From an uncultured Bacteroidota bacterium (GTDB taxonomy: Bacteria; Bacteroidota; Bacteroidia; B-17B0; Aurantibacillaceae): 64,000 nt of DNA. Position numbers and translations under genes: made by a program. Location: NCBI GenBank assembly GCA_937873155.1, contig CALMVZ010000027.1, forward strand, positions 186,001 to 250,000, read 5' to 3'. Below the pieces are notes generated by a model, which ran no database searches, was not told where the DNA came from, and worked only from the letters and a program-made list of their open reading frames with translations. Positions 1 through 10,601 of the stretch are shown piece after piece (position 1 is the stretch's first letter; each line of letters starts with the position of its first letter).

Positions 1-20
1 GAAGGCGTATGCAGTATCTC

Positions 21-51
21 AAAAAAAGTAATTTTTAAAATTACTTTTTTT
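21..51 (-). terminator. Hairpin terminator overlapping a stop codon
   Basis: Two perfectly complementary 15-base arms (21-35 and 37-51) with almost no loop, rich in A and T. The stem includes the stop codon of the secreted-protein gene that ends at 41, so the gene's last lysine codons form part of the stem. The T-run lies on the minus-strand side, which fits termination of that gene. The arms are T-rich on both sides, so it could work in both directions. Confidence 0.6.
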
Positions 52-463
52 GCTTCTTGTTGGGGTCGCAATTCTTACAATCCGGGTAAATTAAAACCCC
101 ACACTTATCCGGTAATTTTTGTACGTGGCCGTCTTTATCTTCAGCTACAATTTCCTTTAAACAAATATTGGTGGCCCTGGAACGGCCTTTGGTTAAATAA
201 TTAATTGTTTTTTTAGGAAAGGTATTTCCAACAACGGCTGATTCAAAATGTCCTTTACTATCCTGGAAGGTGATCTTGAAACTTTTTACTACATCCATAT
301 ATGGATTGCCATATTTATCCAAAGCAAATACTTTGTATTCGGTCTCGTCAAAATCAGCTTTGTAAAAAGGATCTTCTTTTACGATCTTAATTTTTTCAAC
401 CTCTTGTGATAGCAAGCAGGCAGGAAGCACTAAAAAACAAGCTATAAATTTTAAAAATTTCAT
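41..463 (-). CDS. Small secreted hypothetical protein
   Basis: 140 residues. The N-terminus has a hydrophobic segment (about residues 4-19) ending at LLSQ, typical of a Sec signal peptide in this phylum. A cysteine in the hydrophobic core (PACLLS) could also be a lipobox, so lipoprotein attachment cannot be excluded. The mature part is polar, with a Cys-rich C-terminal end (DKCG, PDCKNCD) and a lysine-rich tail. Four cysteines after residue 95 could form disulfides in the periplasm or outside the cell. I do not recognise a family. It is followed at once by its own hairpin terminator and is probably a single-gene unit. Confidence 0.6.
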   Translation of the reverse strand: MKFLKFIACFLVLPACLLSQEVEKIKIVKEDPFYKADFDETEYKVFALDKYGNPYMDVVKSFKITFQDSKGHFESAVVGNTFPKKTINYLTKGRSRATNICLKEIVAEDKDGHVQKLPDKCGVLIYPDCKNCDPNKKQKK

Positions 464-535
464 TAATTAAATTTATAACGAAAAACCTGATAAAGGATAC
501 AAGGCAGATGCAAGTTATTTAGCGCAGAATGTTAA

Positions 536-2215
<1,680 letters not shown>

Positions 2216-2236
2216 CTAATTTAATACCTTTAGTGC

Positions 2237-3067
2237 ATGCGGTTTTTAGCGGTTTTTCTTCTTATTTCATCAATTTCCATGGGTCAGGGTATTTACCATG
2301 CTAAAATAACAGATGTTTCGACAAAGACCGGAATTCCGTTTGCAAGTATTGGGATAAAAGGTAAGAATATTGGAACCGTAGCCAATGATAAAGGAGATTT
2401 TGAGTTAAATATTCTAAAATGCGATGAAGATGATACGCTCAAAGTGTCGGCAATAGGATACAAAACAAAAGCCTTCACCATTTCTGAGGCCAGGCAAGGG
2501 ATGAGTAAAGTAATTCTTTTAGAGCCGTCAGTTGTAAAATTAGATGAAGTTGTGGTGATCTCGAAAAAAGTAAAGCGGAAAGTATTAGGCACTTCGAAAT
2601 ACAGCACAAGGAATTGTTCAGCATTCATGGGAACTGATGGGAATTGGAAAGGGGAGGAAGCAGCGATCCGCGCCAACAATGAAAAAGGAAAATACGTTTT
2701 TATTGAGGACTTTAATTTTTACATCGTCCAGAATAAATATGAAGACTCTCTTGTTTTCCGATTGATGTTGTATTCTGTTACAAGTAAAAACCTTCCGGGA
2801 GAAACATTTCTGAAGAAACCTATCATTTTTAAAACGACTGTGAAGAGCGGGATCGTTCATGTTGATCTGAAGCAGTACAATATTACTTATAATGATGATT
2901 TTTTTATTAGTCTTGAATGTTTAATGGATAAAATGGAACAAACAAAATTCTGTTTCGCCGGATCTGTAAAAGTTCCTTCCTATGTGAAAACATCAACCTT
3001 CATGAACTGGTATAAGGTAAGAGGCGGTGGTGCCGATCTCAATGTCACGGTTTCCTACCTGAAATAA
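2237..3067 (+). CDS. Secreted protein with carboxypeptidase-like regulatory domain
   Basis: 276 residues with a signal peptide (residues 1-17, ending MGQG). Residues 20-100 match the CarboxypepD-reg-like beta-sandwich fold: T-x-T-G-I-P-F-A-S-I-G-I, then G-T-V-A-N-D-K-G-D-F, then I-G-Y-K-T. In Bacteroidota this domain is common at the N-terminus of TonB-dependent receptors and as a stand-alone surface module. Here it is followed by LDEVVV, the linker that in TonB receptors leads to the plug, but no barrel follows. The remaining ~170 residues are a beta-rich domain of unknown function. The stop codon directly abuts the stop codon of the convergent 1600-residue gene, leaving no room for a separate terminator. 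The surface or outer-membrane role is inferred from the domain only. Confidence 0.7.
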   Translation: MRFLAVFLLISSISMGQGIYHAKITDVSTKTGIPFASIGIKGKNIGTVANDKGDFELNILKCDEDDTLKVSAIGYKTKAFTISEARQGMSKVILLEPSVVKLDEVVVISKKVKRKVLGTSKYSTRNCSAFMGTDGNWKGEEAAIRANNEKGKYVFIEDFNFYIVQNKYEDSLVFRLMLYSVTSKNLPGETFLKKPIIFKTTVKSGIVHVDLKQYNITYNDDFFISLECLMDKMEQTKFCFAGSVKVPSYVKTSTFMNWYKVRGGGADLNVTVSYLK

Positions 3068-6000
3068 TTACCGGAAGAGTGTGACGTAACCTTTTACGAT
3101 CTTGTGTTTACCATCGAAAAGTACTACATCAGCCATATAGAAATAAGTTCCGGCCGCGCACATTTGGTTATTATTCATATTTGTTCCATCCCAACCTTTC
3201 ACAACATCTTCTGAGTTATACATTTCAATTCCCCAACGGTCGAAGATCCAAAGTCTTTCTTTGCTTAAATAATTACCACCGATATAGAAATGATCGTTAA
3301 CGCCATCTCCGTTCGGTGTAAATACATTCGGCATGATCAGGCTTTCGCAATTCACATAATTCACTATAATGCTGTCAGAGCCCCAACAACCGTTAGAGTC
3401 TGCAACCATTACCCAATATAAACCGGGTGAATTGTAAACATTCATTGTGGTTGTGTTTGTGCTATCCTGCCATAATATATAAGGGAAATTAGCGACAGTG
3501 AAACTCATACCTGTTCCGATACAAGCTGTTGTATCAGGCCCAAGATTAATAACAGGCGCCTGGAAATAATTTACTGTGAAGCTATTCGACGAGAAAGTAC
3601 ATCCGCTGTTATTAGCGTAGAAAGTATAAATCCCCGCATTGGCAGCTGTAATAGGATTTATAACAACAGGATTTGAATTGGAAGTGAATCCGCCCGGACC
3701 GCTCCAGTTATAAGTTACACCACTTGCGGTATCTGCAAACATTAAAATAGAATCATTACTGCAACCTGTAGAGACCAGGTATGAATTTATTATAGGAATA
3801 GGGTTCACAAGAACATTGATCTTCGCGGTATCACTCTTACAACCGCTGAACATTGTATATAAAGTATACACACCCGAATTGCTGATTAAAGCAGGCGCAA
3901 TTGTATTTGATGCTGAGTTGGAAGTGTAAAGTGAAGGCCCGCTCCAGTTATAAGTAGCACCCGGATCGCCGGAATAACCATTCAGTTTAATTGTATCACC
4001 AATACATAAAGATTGATTAGAAGCTGCGATCGGTTTTGCAGGAACAATAACAGATACATTGGCAAAACTGTTTGCACTTGTACAACCGCCACCTGTTAAG
4101 AATAAGAAATAAGGTCCGGCATTCGCAGTGCTGGTAACAATAACAAATGGATTCTGGATATTTGAAGTAAATGTATTTGGCCCGCTCCAGTTATAAGTAG
4201 CTCCTGTTACAGAATTAGCTGTCAGTTTAATTGTATCACCTTTACAAACCGGAGAATTTACGGTAACAACAGGTTTTATTGAAGCAGGAATTATTTTTAC
4301 CTGGACAGGAACACGGATACTGTTACAACCGCCAACTGCATTAGCCGCGTAATAAACTGTATCTTTTGTTAGGGGAGGAGTAGTGTAGGAATTTCCGTTA
4401 GCAAGGAATCCGCCAATTACAGGTTGTGAGAACCATCCGACGGTTCCGCTTCCTGTGGCTGTTAATGTTGCTGAATTCCCATAGCACACACTAACCGTAG
4501 GAATTGCTGTAGGTGTGGTAACACTTGTATTTGCTGTAATATTGATCGTTGTTGTTTTTGTACAGCCATTGACATCAGTTGTAGTTAAACTATATACACC
4601 GGCCGAGTAAACATAAATACTGTTGTTCATAGTATTTCCCGGCATCCAGTTATATCCGGACATACCATTATTCGCAGTCAGTAAAATTGAATCACCCGGG
4701 CATAACATTGTACTCGACGGAGTAATACTGGCTACAGCAGCTGAAGCAACCACGGCAACCGTACAAATTGTAGTAATGCCACACATCGTAACTTTAACGC
4801 TATAGGTTCCGGTTGCAGTAACGGTCTTCACAGTCCCGCCACCGAATAATGGCGGCATCCACTGGATCAGTGTTGAATCGTTTGTAATTACTTTAAGCAC
4901 AGTGCTGCTTCCTAAACAGAAAATAGCGGATGGATTTGCTATTAAATATGGCGTGTTATAAACTTTGACTTCTACAGTATTAGAAGTGAGAACACAACCT
5001 TGTGCATCTGTAACCACACAATGATAGAATCCCGGAATTTTTACCCAGATAAATTGAGTACTTCCAGGTAACGGTCCGCCGGGGCCGATCCATTGGTAAT
5101 TCAATGCGCCTGCAATGTTACAAGTGATCTTTGTTGAATCATTAGGACAAATAAGTAGTGGTGATAAGGTTAAGAACGGATTAGGTTTTGGAGCTACATT
5201 GAACCAGATATTCGCTGTGCCAACACAACCTGCCGTGCTTGTGAACGATGAACTAATTGAATAAAACCCGGCGATCTTGATCCAAACAGTATCCTTTGTA
5301 AAATTGCTTGCATTTATTGAACCTCCGATACTCCATTGGATCGGATGACTGTGATTGATGATTATTTTGACACTATCGCCAGGACAAAACTGAGTAGTCC
5401 CGGTATAGGATAAAGTAACGACAGGATTAGGATTTATTTTAATGTAAACGACTTTTGTGACCGTATAAGTTTGAATACCGCAGAGATTATTTATTTTAAT
5501 TACACCTGTAATTGTATAGCTTCCGGTAGTGCAGGTATTGATGAATGCGTCTTCAGGTTTTCCGCAATTGGATGAATTGGAAATTGTAGCACCGCCCGGA
5601 CTTATGGTCCATTTTAAAGTATCAATGATGCCAATACAGCTATTATTTCCTGTTGGGTTTGTAATGCTATCATAAAGATTTACGAAGATCAATGGCCCGC
5701 AACATTGGGTAATTGTATCTGCCAGTTTAATTTTTGGAATAAGAGGTTTTATTGAATCCACCTGCACCTGGACAGTTGTTGTTTTCTTGCAGCCAAACGG
5801 ACTGGTTAAAGTAAATGCATATAACCCTCCCTTGGTAGTGATCACACTTGAATCGGGTGTTGATAGCCACGGTCCTCCTGAAGAAACCGACCATGCGAAT
5901 GAATTTCCTTTTATAAAACCGCCGGTAATTTTTACTGTATCAGGATGACACATTTTAATGAGGTTTGTGTTCGGGAATTTTTGAGTATTGAAACCTTTTG

Positions 6001-7870
6001 TATCAGTAACATGAGGGAATGCGGGTATAGGATGAACCGTTACATAAACGGTATCCCTGCTGCTGTAACAACCATCCATTGTTGTAACTGAAAGATTATA
6101 TGATCCGGAAAGTGAAATAGTACCGGAAGTTTGAAGCGTATCATTAAATCCTGTCGACCATTTGAAATGATGATACGGTCCGATCTCGCCGTCATTTAAA
6201 AAATCATCTGTGTAAGTGATCCCGTTTACTTTATTTGGTCCGCACATTTTAATTGTGTCAGGGCAAGTTGTTGAAGTATAATTGATGCAACTTTTTACAA
6301 AAGGTCTTGAACAAAGTGATCCGCTTCTTTGATAGTAGTCATAAGGTTGTCTTGTTAAGTTAATGATCTTTCCTACAAATGCATCACAAAATCCTGAAGA
6401 TTTAACGGAAACATACTCGTCATATATTGGGTCTGTACAATAATTATTTATCTGGTAGAATGTAGAGAATGGGGATCCTGCTGTTGCCGGATAAACAGGG
6501 CAGACGGTTGGCCATGCCCAGGTATTCATTGGCCATGTAAATTTCCTCTCGTAACTTCCTGCAATTACAGGGTTGTTGGCAGAAACTAAAGTGATGCCGT
6601 GTGCCTCGTCTTTTGCGGGACCGCCAACGTTTCTCATCCATGTTCTTGTGCCTGTACTGCCGGAGTGCTTCACAACAAAAATATCAGAGTAACCGACACT
6701 ATTGTAAAGACCTTTATCTGTTGCGTCACTGAAATCCGTTAACGTACAACCGAATTCTCCAATGATATAAGCATCGCCTGAATTATCTAAAGCAAGATTA
6801 CGTGCAGATAAATAATTCTGAGAACTATTAGCTGCGCCCCATACATAAGTTCCGCTCTTGTCATATTTAGCCAGGAACATTTTATTGTTATAGGTTCCGG
6901 TGAGGAAATTATTTATTATTCCATAAAAACCCATGGTGCCTGTAAAATCACCTGCCATGAAAATATCGTTATTGCTGTTCACCGCTAAAGCATAAGCAAT
7001 AGAACTGCTTGCGCTTGCTTTCCTGAACCAGATCTCATTTCCTGCAGCATCATATTTAATTAGGTATACTGCATTCATGATATTATTAGTATGCAGGTTG
7101 TTGAACAGGATCGTATCTGAGAACTGTCCGCACACATAAATATCATTGAAAGCATCAGTAACCACATCCATCCCGCGGTCGGTATATTTTGCTGTTCCTG
7201 TTTTACACCATAGATAAGTTCCGTTGTTTGAATATTTAACTGTGAAGGCATCGTATGAATAAACACTTGTTGAAGGATTGATCATACTGGTGAAAGTTGC
7301 AGTACCAAATGTGGCAATACCCTGAAAAGATCCGGTTACAATAACATCACCTGCATTATCGATAGCGATATTGCTTGGAATATCCACCATGTTACCACCG
7401 GCAGAGCGTACCCAAAGAAAATTTCCGTTAGGGTCTAATTTCGCAATAAAAATATCCTGTGTTCCTGAAACTGAATTTAAAGTGAATGTTCCGAAAGTTG
7501 AAAGGCCATAATAATAACCGGTAACATAGGTGTTACCTGAACCATCAACACGAATTGATAAGCCCCTGTCGGAACCGGTACCTCCGAATTTTGTGACCCA
7601 TTGCATTTGTCCGGAAGCATTGGTCTTATAAACGTAACCATCCGGTATTCCTGAAGAAACAGAAGTTACATTGAAGGAATGGAAAGCAGCTGTATTTGTA
7701 AAGTAACCCGTAGAGTATATATTCCCTGCAGCATCACTGGCAACATCCATGGCTTCATCCACATGATTACCACCGCTGGATTGGGCCCAATAGGTTTGGG
7801 AATGCGAGGTAAGTACCGCAAATACGGACAGTAGAAAGAGGCAGATCTTAATTGTAATTTGTCTTCTCAT
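3068..7870 (-). CDS. Giant T9SS type B secreted beta-propeller/Ig-like protein
   Basis: 1600 residues with an N-terminal signal peptide (to about residue 25). Residues ~30-480 hold repeated blades with the pattern D-x-x-G-N-x-Y-x-T-G-Y-F (SBBP-type beta-propeller). Residues ~530-1500 hold many Ig/PKD-like modules; three consecutive ones share the core T-Y-N-W-S-G-P. The last ~90 residues form a gliding-motility-associated (type B) T9SS sorting domain: VFTPNGDGVND, then FDRWG, then GWDGT, ending in a basic tail. It should be exported by Sec and then by the T9SS to the cell surface or medium, probably as an adhesin or matrix protein. The three WSGP modules are also nearly identical in DNA at ~240-base spacing, which suggests recent internal duplication. 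Adhesion is inferred; I see no enzymatic domain. Confidence 0.85.
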   Translation of the reverse strand: MRRQITIKICLFLLSVFAVLTSHSQTYWAQSSGGNHVDEAMDVASDAAGNIYSTGYFTNTAAFHSFNVTSVSSGIPDGYVYKTNASGQMQWVTKFGGTGSDRGLSIRVDGSGNTYVTGYYYGLSTFGTFTLNSVSGTQDIFIAKLDPNGNFLWVRSAGGNMVDIPSNIAIDNAGDVIVTGSFQGIATFGTATFTSMINPSTSVYSYDAFTVKYSNNGTYLWCKTGTAKYTDRGMDVVTDAFNDIYVCGQFSDTILFNNLHTNNIMNAVYLIKYDAAGNEIWFRKASASSSIAYALAVNSNNDIFMAGDFTGTMGFYGIINNFLTGTYNNKMFLAKYDKSGTYVWGAANSSQNYLSARNLALDNSGDAYIIGEFGCTLTDFSDATDKGLYNSVGYSDIFVVKHSGSTGTRTWMRNVGGPAKDEAHGITLVSANNPVIAGSYERKFTWPMNTWAWPTVCPVYPATAGSPFSTFYQINNYCTDPIYDEYVSVKSSGFCDAFVGKIINLTRQPYDYYQRSGSLCSRPFVKSCINYTSTTCPDTIKMCGPNKVNGITYTDDFLNDGEIGPYHHFKWSTGFNDTLQTSGTISLSGSYNLSVTTMDGCYSSRDTVYVTVHPIPAFPHVTDTKGFNTQKFPNTNLIKMCHPDTVKITGGFIKGNSFAWSVSSGGPWLSTPDSSVITTKGGLYAFTLTSPFGCKKTTTVQVQVDSIKPLIPKIKLADTITQCCGPLIFVNLYDSITNPTGNNSCIGIIDTLKWTISPGGATISNSSNCGKPEDAFINTCTTGSYTITGVIKINNLCGIQTYTVTKVVYIKINPNPVVTLSYTGTTQFCPGDSVKIIINHSHPIQWSIGGSINASNFTKDTVWIKIAGFYSISSSFTSTAGCVGTANIWFNVAPKPNPFLTLSPLLICPNDSTKITCNIAGALNYQWIGPGGPLPGSTQFIWVKIPGFYHCVVTDAQGCVLTSNTVEVKVYNTPYLIANPSAIFCLGSSTVLKVITNDSTLIQWMPPLFGGGTVKTVTATGTYSVKVTMCGITTICTVAVVASAAVASITPSSTMLCPGDSILLTANNGMSGYNWMPGNTMNNSIYVYSAGVYSLTTTDVNGCTKTTTINITANTSVTTPTAIPTVSVCYGNSATLTATGSGTVGWFSQPVIGGFLANGNSYTTPPLTKDTVYYAANAVGGCNSIRVPVQVKIIPASIKPVVTVNSPVCKGDTIKLTANSVTGATYNWSGPNTFTSNIQNPFVIVTSTANAGPYFLFLTGGGCTSANSFANVSVIVPAKPIAASNQSLCIGDTIKLNGYSGDPGATYNWSGPSLYTSNSASNTIAPALISNSGVYTLYTMFSGCKSDTAKINVLVNPIPIINSYLVSTGCSNDSILMFADTASGVTYNWSGPGGFTSNSNPVVINPITAANAGIYTFYANNSGCTFSSNSFTVNYFQAPVINLGPDTTACIGTGMSFTVANFPYILWQDSTNTTTMNVYNSPGLYWVMVADSNGCWGSDSIIVNYVNCESLIMPNVFTPNGDGVNDHFYIGGNYLSKERLWIFDRWGIEMYNSEDVVKGWDGTNMNNNQMCAAGTYFYMADVVLFDGKHKIVKGYVTLFR

Positions 7871-8013
7871 TCAAAAGTATTTGCAGGCTGTTAGACCTAA
7901 TGAATTTAACAAAAAAGGACCGAGGAACCGGGGAGTAAATACAAGAATTGTGCCAAAGACGGCTTTTAATGAGTAAAGGTTGAAAATCTAAAATTTTAGA
8001 GAAGGAATAGGCT

Positions 8014-8817
8014 CTATTTTTTCATTTTGAGACGGATCTGAGTGACGATCTTTTTTGTGTAAAGTGGAAAATCCCCATTCATCATCCAACTGTAATAAGA
8101 CGGTTCTTTTTCAAAAACTTCAGCAACCGGTTTGTCTTTATGTTTCCCGAAAGCAAAAACTTCAACACCTTTTTCATTATACACAATTCTTCCTGCTAGG
8201 TCCACATTTTTTGTTTTTGCAGTTAGTTCACTAAGGACATTCATATCATTCTTAACAGGAATGGATATATTGCCTTTACCGTCATCGAAAGGCTTATCTG
8301 CATATCTTTCTAATTGTGCTAAAAACACTTCGTAGGTCGCTTTTATATCCGCTTCAGCATTGTGTGCATTCTCGATCCGCTTATCGCAATAGAATTTATA
8401 GGCTGCAGATAAAGTGCGCGGTTCCATGTAATGAAAGATATTCTGCACATCAATTAATTTGCGGCTTGAGAGATCGAAATCAACTTCAGCGCGTAAGAAT
8501 TCTTCCAATAATAAAGGCACATCAAATTTGTTCGAATTATATCCTGCTATATCCGCATTACCAATGAAATTTGATAATTCTGTCGCCACTTGTTTGAACG
8601 TTTTACAATCTTTTACATCTGCATCTTTTATTCCTGTGATTCGTGATGATTCAGGAGAAATAGGCATCTCCGGATTGATCCGCATTGTTTTTGTTTCCGT
8701 GCTGTTATCCACATTCACTTTTAAAATGCAGATCTCGATGATCCTATCAGAAGCTACACTTAAACCGGTAGTTTCAAGATCTATAAATGCGAGTGGACGG
8801 GTAAGGTTTAGTTTCAT
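8014..8817 (-). CDS. DEDDh 3'-5' exonuclease, ExoX-like
   Basis: 267 residues. The DnaQ-type fold is clear: Exo I FIDLETTG with D13 and E15, Exo II around N95-D99, and Exo III with H152 and D157 (AHNAEAD), so all five DEDDh residues are present. After a linker, residues ~215-255 (FGKHKDKPVAEV...YYSWM) resemble the C-terminal domain of exodeoxyribonuclease X-like proteins. The enzyme should degrade single-stranded 3' ends in the cytoplasm during repair or proofreading. It lacks polymerase or GIY-YIG fusions seen in other DnaQ relatives. It lies 26 bases downstream of ispH and may be co-transcribed with it. The exact physiological substrate is uncertain. Confidence 0.82.
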   Translation of the reverse strand: MKLNLTRPLAFIDLETTGLSVASDRIIEICILKVNVDNSTETKTMRINPEMPISPESSRITGIKDADVKDCKTFKQVATELSNFIGNADIAGYNSNKFDVPLLLEEFLRAEVDFDLSSRKLIDVQNIFHYMEPRTLSAAYKFYCDKRIENAHNAEADIKATYEVFLAQLERYADKPFDDGKGNISIPVKNDMNVLSELTAKTKNVDLAGRIVYNEKGVEVFAFGKHKDKPVAEVFEKEPSYYSWMMNGDFPLYTKKIVTQIRLKMKK

Positions 8818-8843
8818 TTTGTTTGAGGTTCGTTACACGCGAC

Positions 8844-10079
8844 TTAAATTGTGGGTATTGTGGAAAGATTTTTAAGAACGGTTTCAGTGGATTTTACTCC
8901 TGTAAAAAACGAATTTATTTTCAGCATCACTGCATCCACAACTGAATCCGGACAAGAAGCACCGCTTGTAATAATGATCTTTAAGGGTGTTTTCGCAGGT
9001 AAGAAATTTTCCGTGCTGACGTGTTTTTTATTTGGATAATCGAAGTGATTTATTTTTGTTTTACTTTCAATTTCTTTTTCTGAAGAAATAAAATAAGTTG
9101 GAAATTTCCGTTCACACAATTCTACCAAATGCGAAGTATTGCTGCTATTATAACCGCCAACAACAATCGCAAGATCGGCATCTGTATTTAATAAACCATA
9201 AGTTGCATCCTGATTCTCATTGGTTGCATAACATAAAGTATCGTGAGTATCGGCAAAATGAGAATTGACGTTTTCTTTACCGAATTTTGTTTCCATTACG
9301 GATTTGAAATATTCCGCTATCTCTTCAGTTTCAGTTGCAAGCATTGTTGTTTGATTGATCACACCAACTTTTTGCAGGTCTGTTTTGATATTAAGCCCTT
9401 CTGAAAATTTTCCCGCAAATTCTTTTTCAAATTCAGCCTGAGTTCTATTTTCAGTAATGAAAGAAGCTAAATTTATCGCATCTTTAATATCCTTTACTAC
9501 TATTGCTTTACTATGTGTAGCACTTCTCGAAAATGTAGCGCGCGTTTCTTCGTGATTGTATTTACCGTGAATGATAATAGTGTGATTCGTTTTTCCGATC
9601 TGTTCCGATTTTTTCCAAACTCTTTCTACGAACGGACAGGTTGTATTATACTTCTCAGTCTTAATTCCTTTTTGCCTAAGTGTCTCTAAAATATTCAAAG
9701 GTGCTCCAAAAGCAGGAATAATAACAATGTCATCGGTCGTCAAAGTATCAAAAGAGATCAATTGTTCGCCGTGAGTATCCTGTAAAAATTGAACACCATG
9801 AGCATTCAGATCCTTATTTACTTCCGGATTATGGATCATCTGGCTTAGTAAAAAAATGCGTTTGCCGGGATTTTCATCAATGGCTTTGAACGCGATTTCA
9901 ATGGCATTCTCCACACCATAACAAAAACCAAAATGGCGCGCAATGTAAAATTGTACCGGGCCAAAATCTAAAACCGTAGGGGAATTATCTTTTTTACGCG
10001 GATCCTGAACTTTGCGGTATTGCTTGACCGCGGAAATAATCGGACTTCGGTAAAATTCAGGAACCTGGAACGTTTTCAT
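8844..10079 (-). CDS. ispH: 4-hydroxy-3-methylbut-2-enyl diphosphate reductase
   Basis: 411 residues, the longer form of IspH/LytB. This is the last enzyme of the non-mevalonate (MEP) pathway and reduces HMBPP to IPP and DMAPP with an iron-sulfur cluster. The three conserved cluster cysteines are visible: C53 in GFCYGV, C148 in TTCPFV and C282 in TLCYATNENQ. The substrate-binding HGKYNHEET motif is at about 170-178 and SGASCPDS lies near residue 375. An ~40-residue N-terminal extension precedes the catalytic core. The RelE/Phd-type pair lies just upstream; the toxin stop is only 8 bases before this start, so read-through from the toxin-antitoxin operon is likely. Function is confident from the motifs. 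Confidence 0.95.
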   Translation of the reverse strand: MKTFQVPEFYRSPIISAVKQYRKVQDPRKKDNSPTVLDFGPVQFYIARHFGFCYGVENAIEIAFKAIDENPGKRIFLLSQMIHNPEVNKDLNAHGVQFLQDTHGEQLISFDTLTTDDIVIIPAFGAPLNILETLRQKGIKTEKYNTTCPFVERVWKKSEQIGKTNHTIIIHGKYNHEETRATFSRSATHSKAIVVKDIKDAINLASFITENRTQAEFEKEFAGKFSEGLNIKTDLQKVGVINQTTMLATETEEIAEYFKSVMETKFGKENVNSHFADTHDTLCYATNENQDATYGLLNTDADLAIVVGGYNSSNTSHLVELCERKFPTYFISSEKEIESKTKINHFDYPNKKHVSTENFLPAKTPLKIIITSGASCPDSVVDAVMLKINSFFTGVKSTETVLKNLSTIPTI

Positions 10080-10087
10080 TTGTGGAA

Positions 10088-10345
10088 TTATTCGTAAATA
10101 TTTTTTCTGTGTCCAATTGCTATTACTGCAACCAAGAGGATATGATCATGAATCTCATATATGATCCTGTAATTTCCTTGCCTAACTCTATAACCATCCC
10201 GACCCTTTAGTTTTTTATATCCTTGTGGTCTTGGATTTGTCGCTAATTTTTTAATTGTTTGAATGATAGGAAGAGCAATGTTATCAGGAAATTTATCTAA
10301 TTGTTTTTGCGCTGTTTTAGATAAAGTGATCTTATACTGAGTCAT
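10088..10345 (-). CDS. RelE/ParE-family toxin
   Basis: 85 residues with the small alpha/beta RelE fold: an N-terminal helix pair (LSKTAQKQLDKFP), then NPRPQGYKKLKGRDGYRVR, then the strands G-N-Y-R-I-I-Y-E-I and a C-terminal IGHRKNIYE. Conserved basic residues (K59-K60-type lysines, the Arg in YRVR, the Arg in YRIIY and GHR near the end) are those of mRNA-cleaving RelE proteins, as opposed to gyrase-targeting ParE. It overlaps the upstream antitoxin gene by one base (TAATG), so translation is probably coupled. It belongs to a type II toxin-antitoxin pair between xerD and ispH. Toxic activity is inferred from family membership. Confidence 0.85.
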   Translation of the reverse strand: MTQYKITLSKTAQKQLDKFPDNIALPIIQTIKKLATNPRPQGYKKLKGRDGYRVRQGNYRIIYEIHDHILLVAVIAIGHRKNIYE

Positions 10346-10545
10346 TAGTGTTTTTTGCTTTTCCTGTTTTTAAGATAATCTGTCAGATCAGTAGAAGGTT
10401 CTTTTTTTGACTTAACTTTATCATATAGACGAATATCTTCCAACTCCTCTAATTCAGCCATTAAATGAGAGTATTCATCAATTGTTAAAACAACTGCTTG
10501 TTTCTTGCCCGCAGTATTCGTAATGTATTTAGGATGTAGTGTCAT
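10345..10545 (-). CDS. Phd/YefM-like antitoxin
   Basis: 66 residues, directly upstream of the RelE-type toxin and overlapping it by one base. The N-terminal half (Y-I-T-N-T-A-G-K-K-Q-A-V-V-L-T-I-D-E-Y) matches the DNA-binding dimerisation core of Phd/YefM antitoxins. The charged C-terminal part (about 37-66) is likely disordered until it wraps the toxin. Such antitoxins repress their own promoter together with the toxin; the operator would be in the short stretch 10546-10601. The name is supported by position and by the core motif. Confidence 0.82.
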   Translation of the reverse strand: MTLHPKYITNTAGKKQAVVLTIDEYSHLMAELEELEDIRLYDKVKSKKEPSTDLTDYLKNRKSKKH

Positions 10546-10601
10546 TTATATAGACAAATTTACAATTTTTTTGAGCTCGAACCAAGGACGGGTTTTAGAA
10601 T

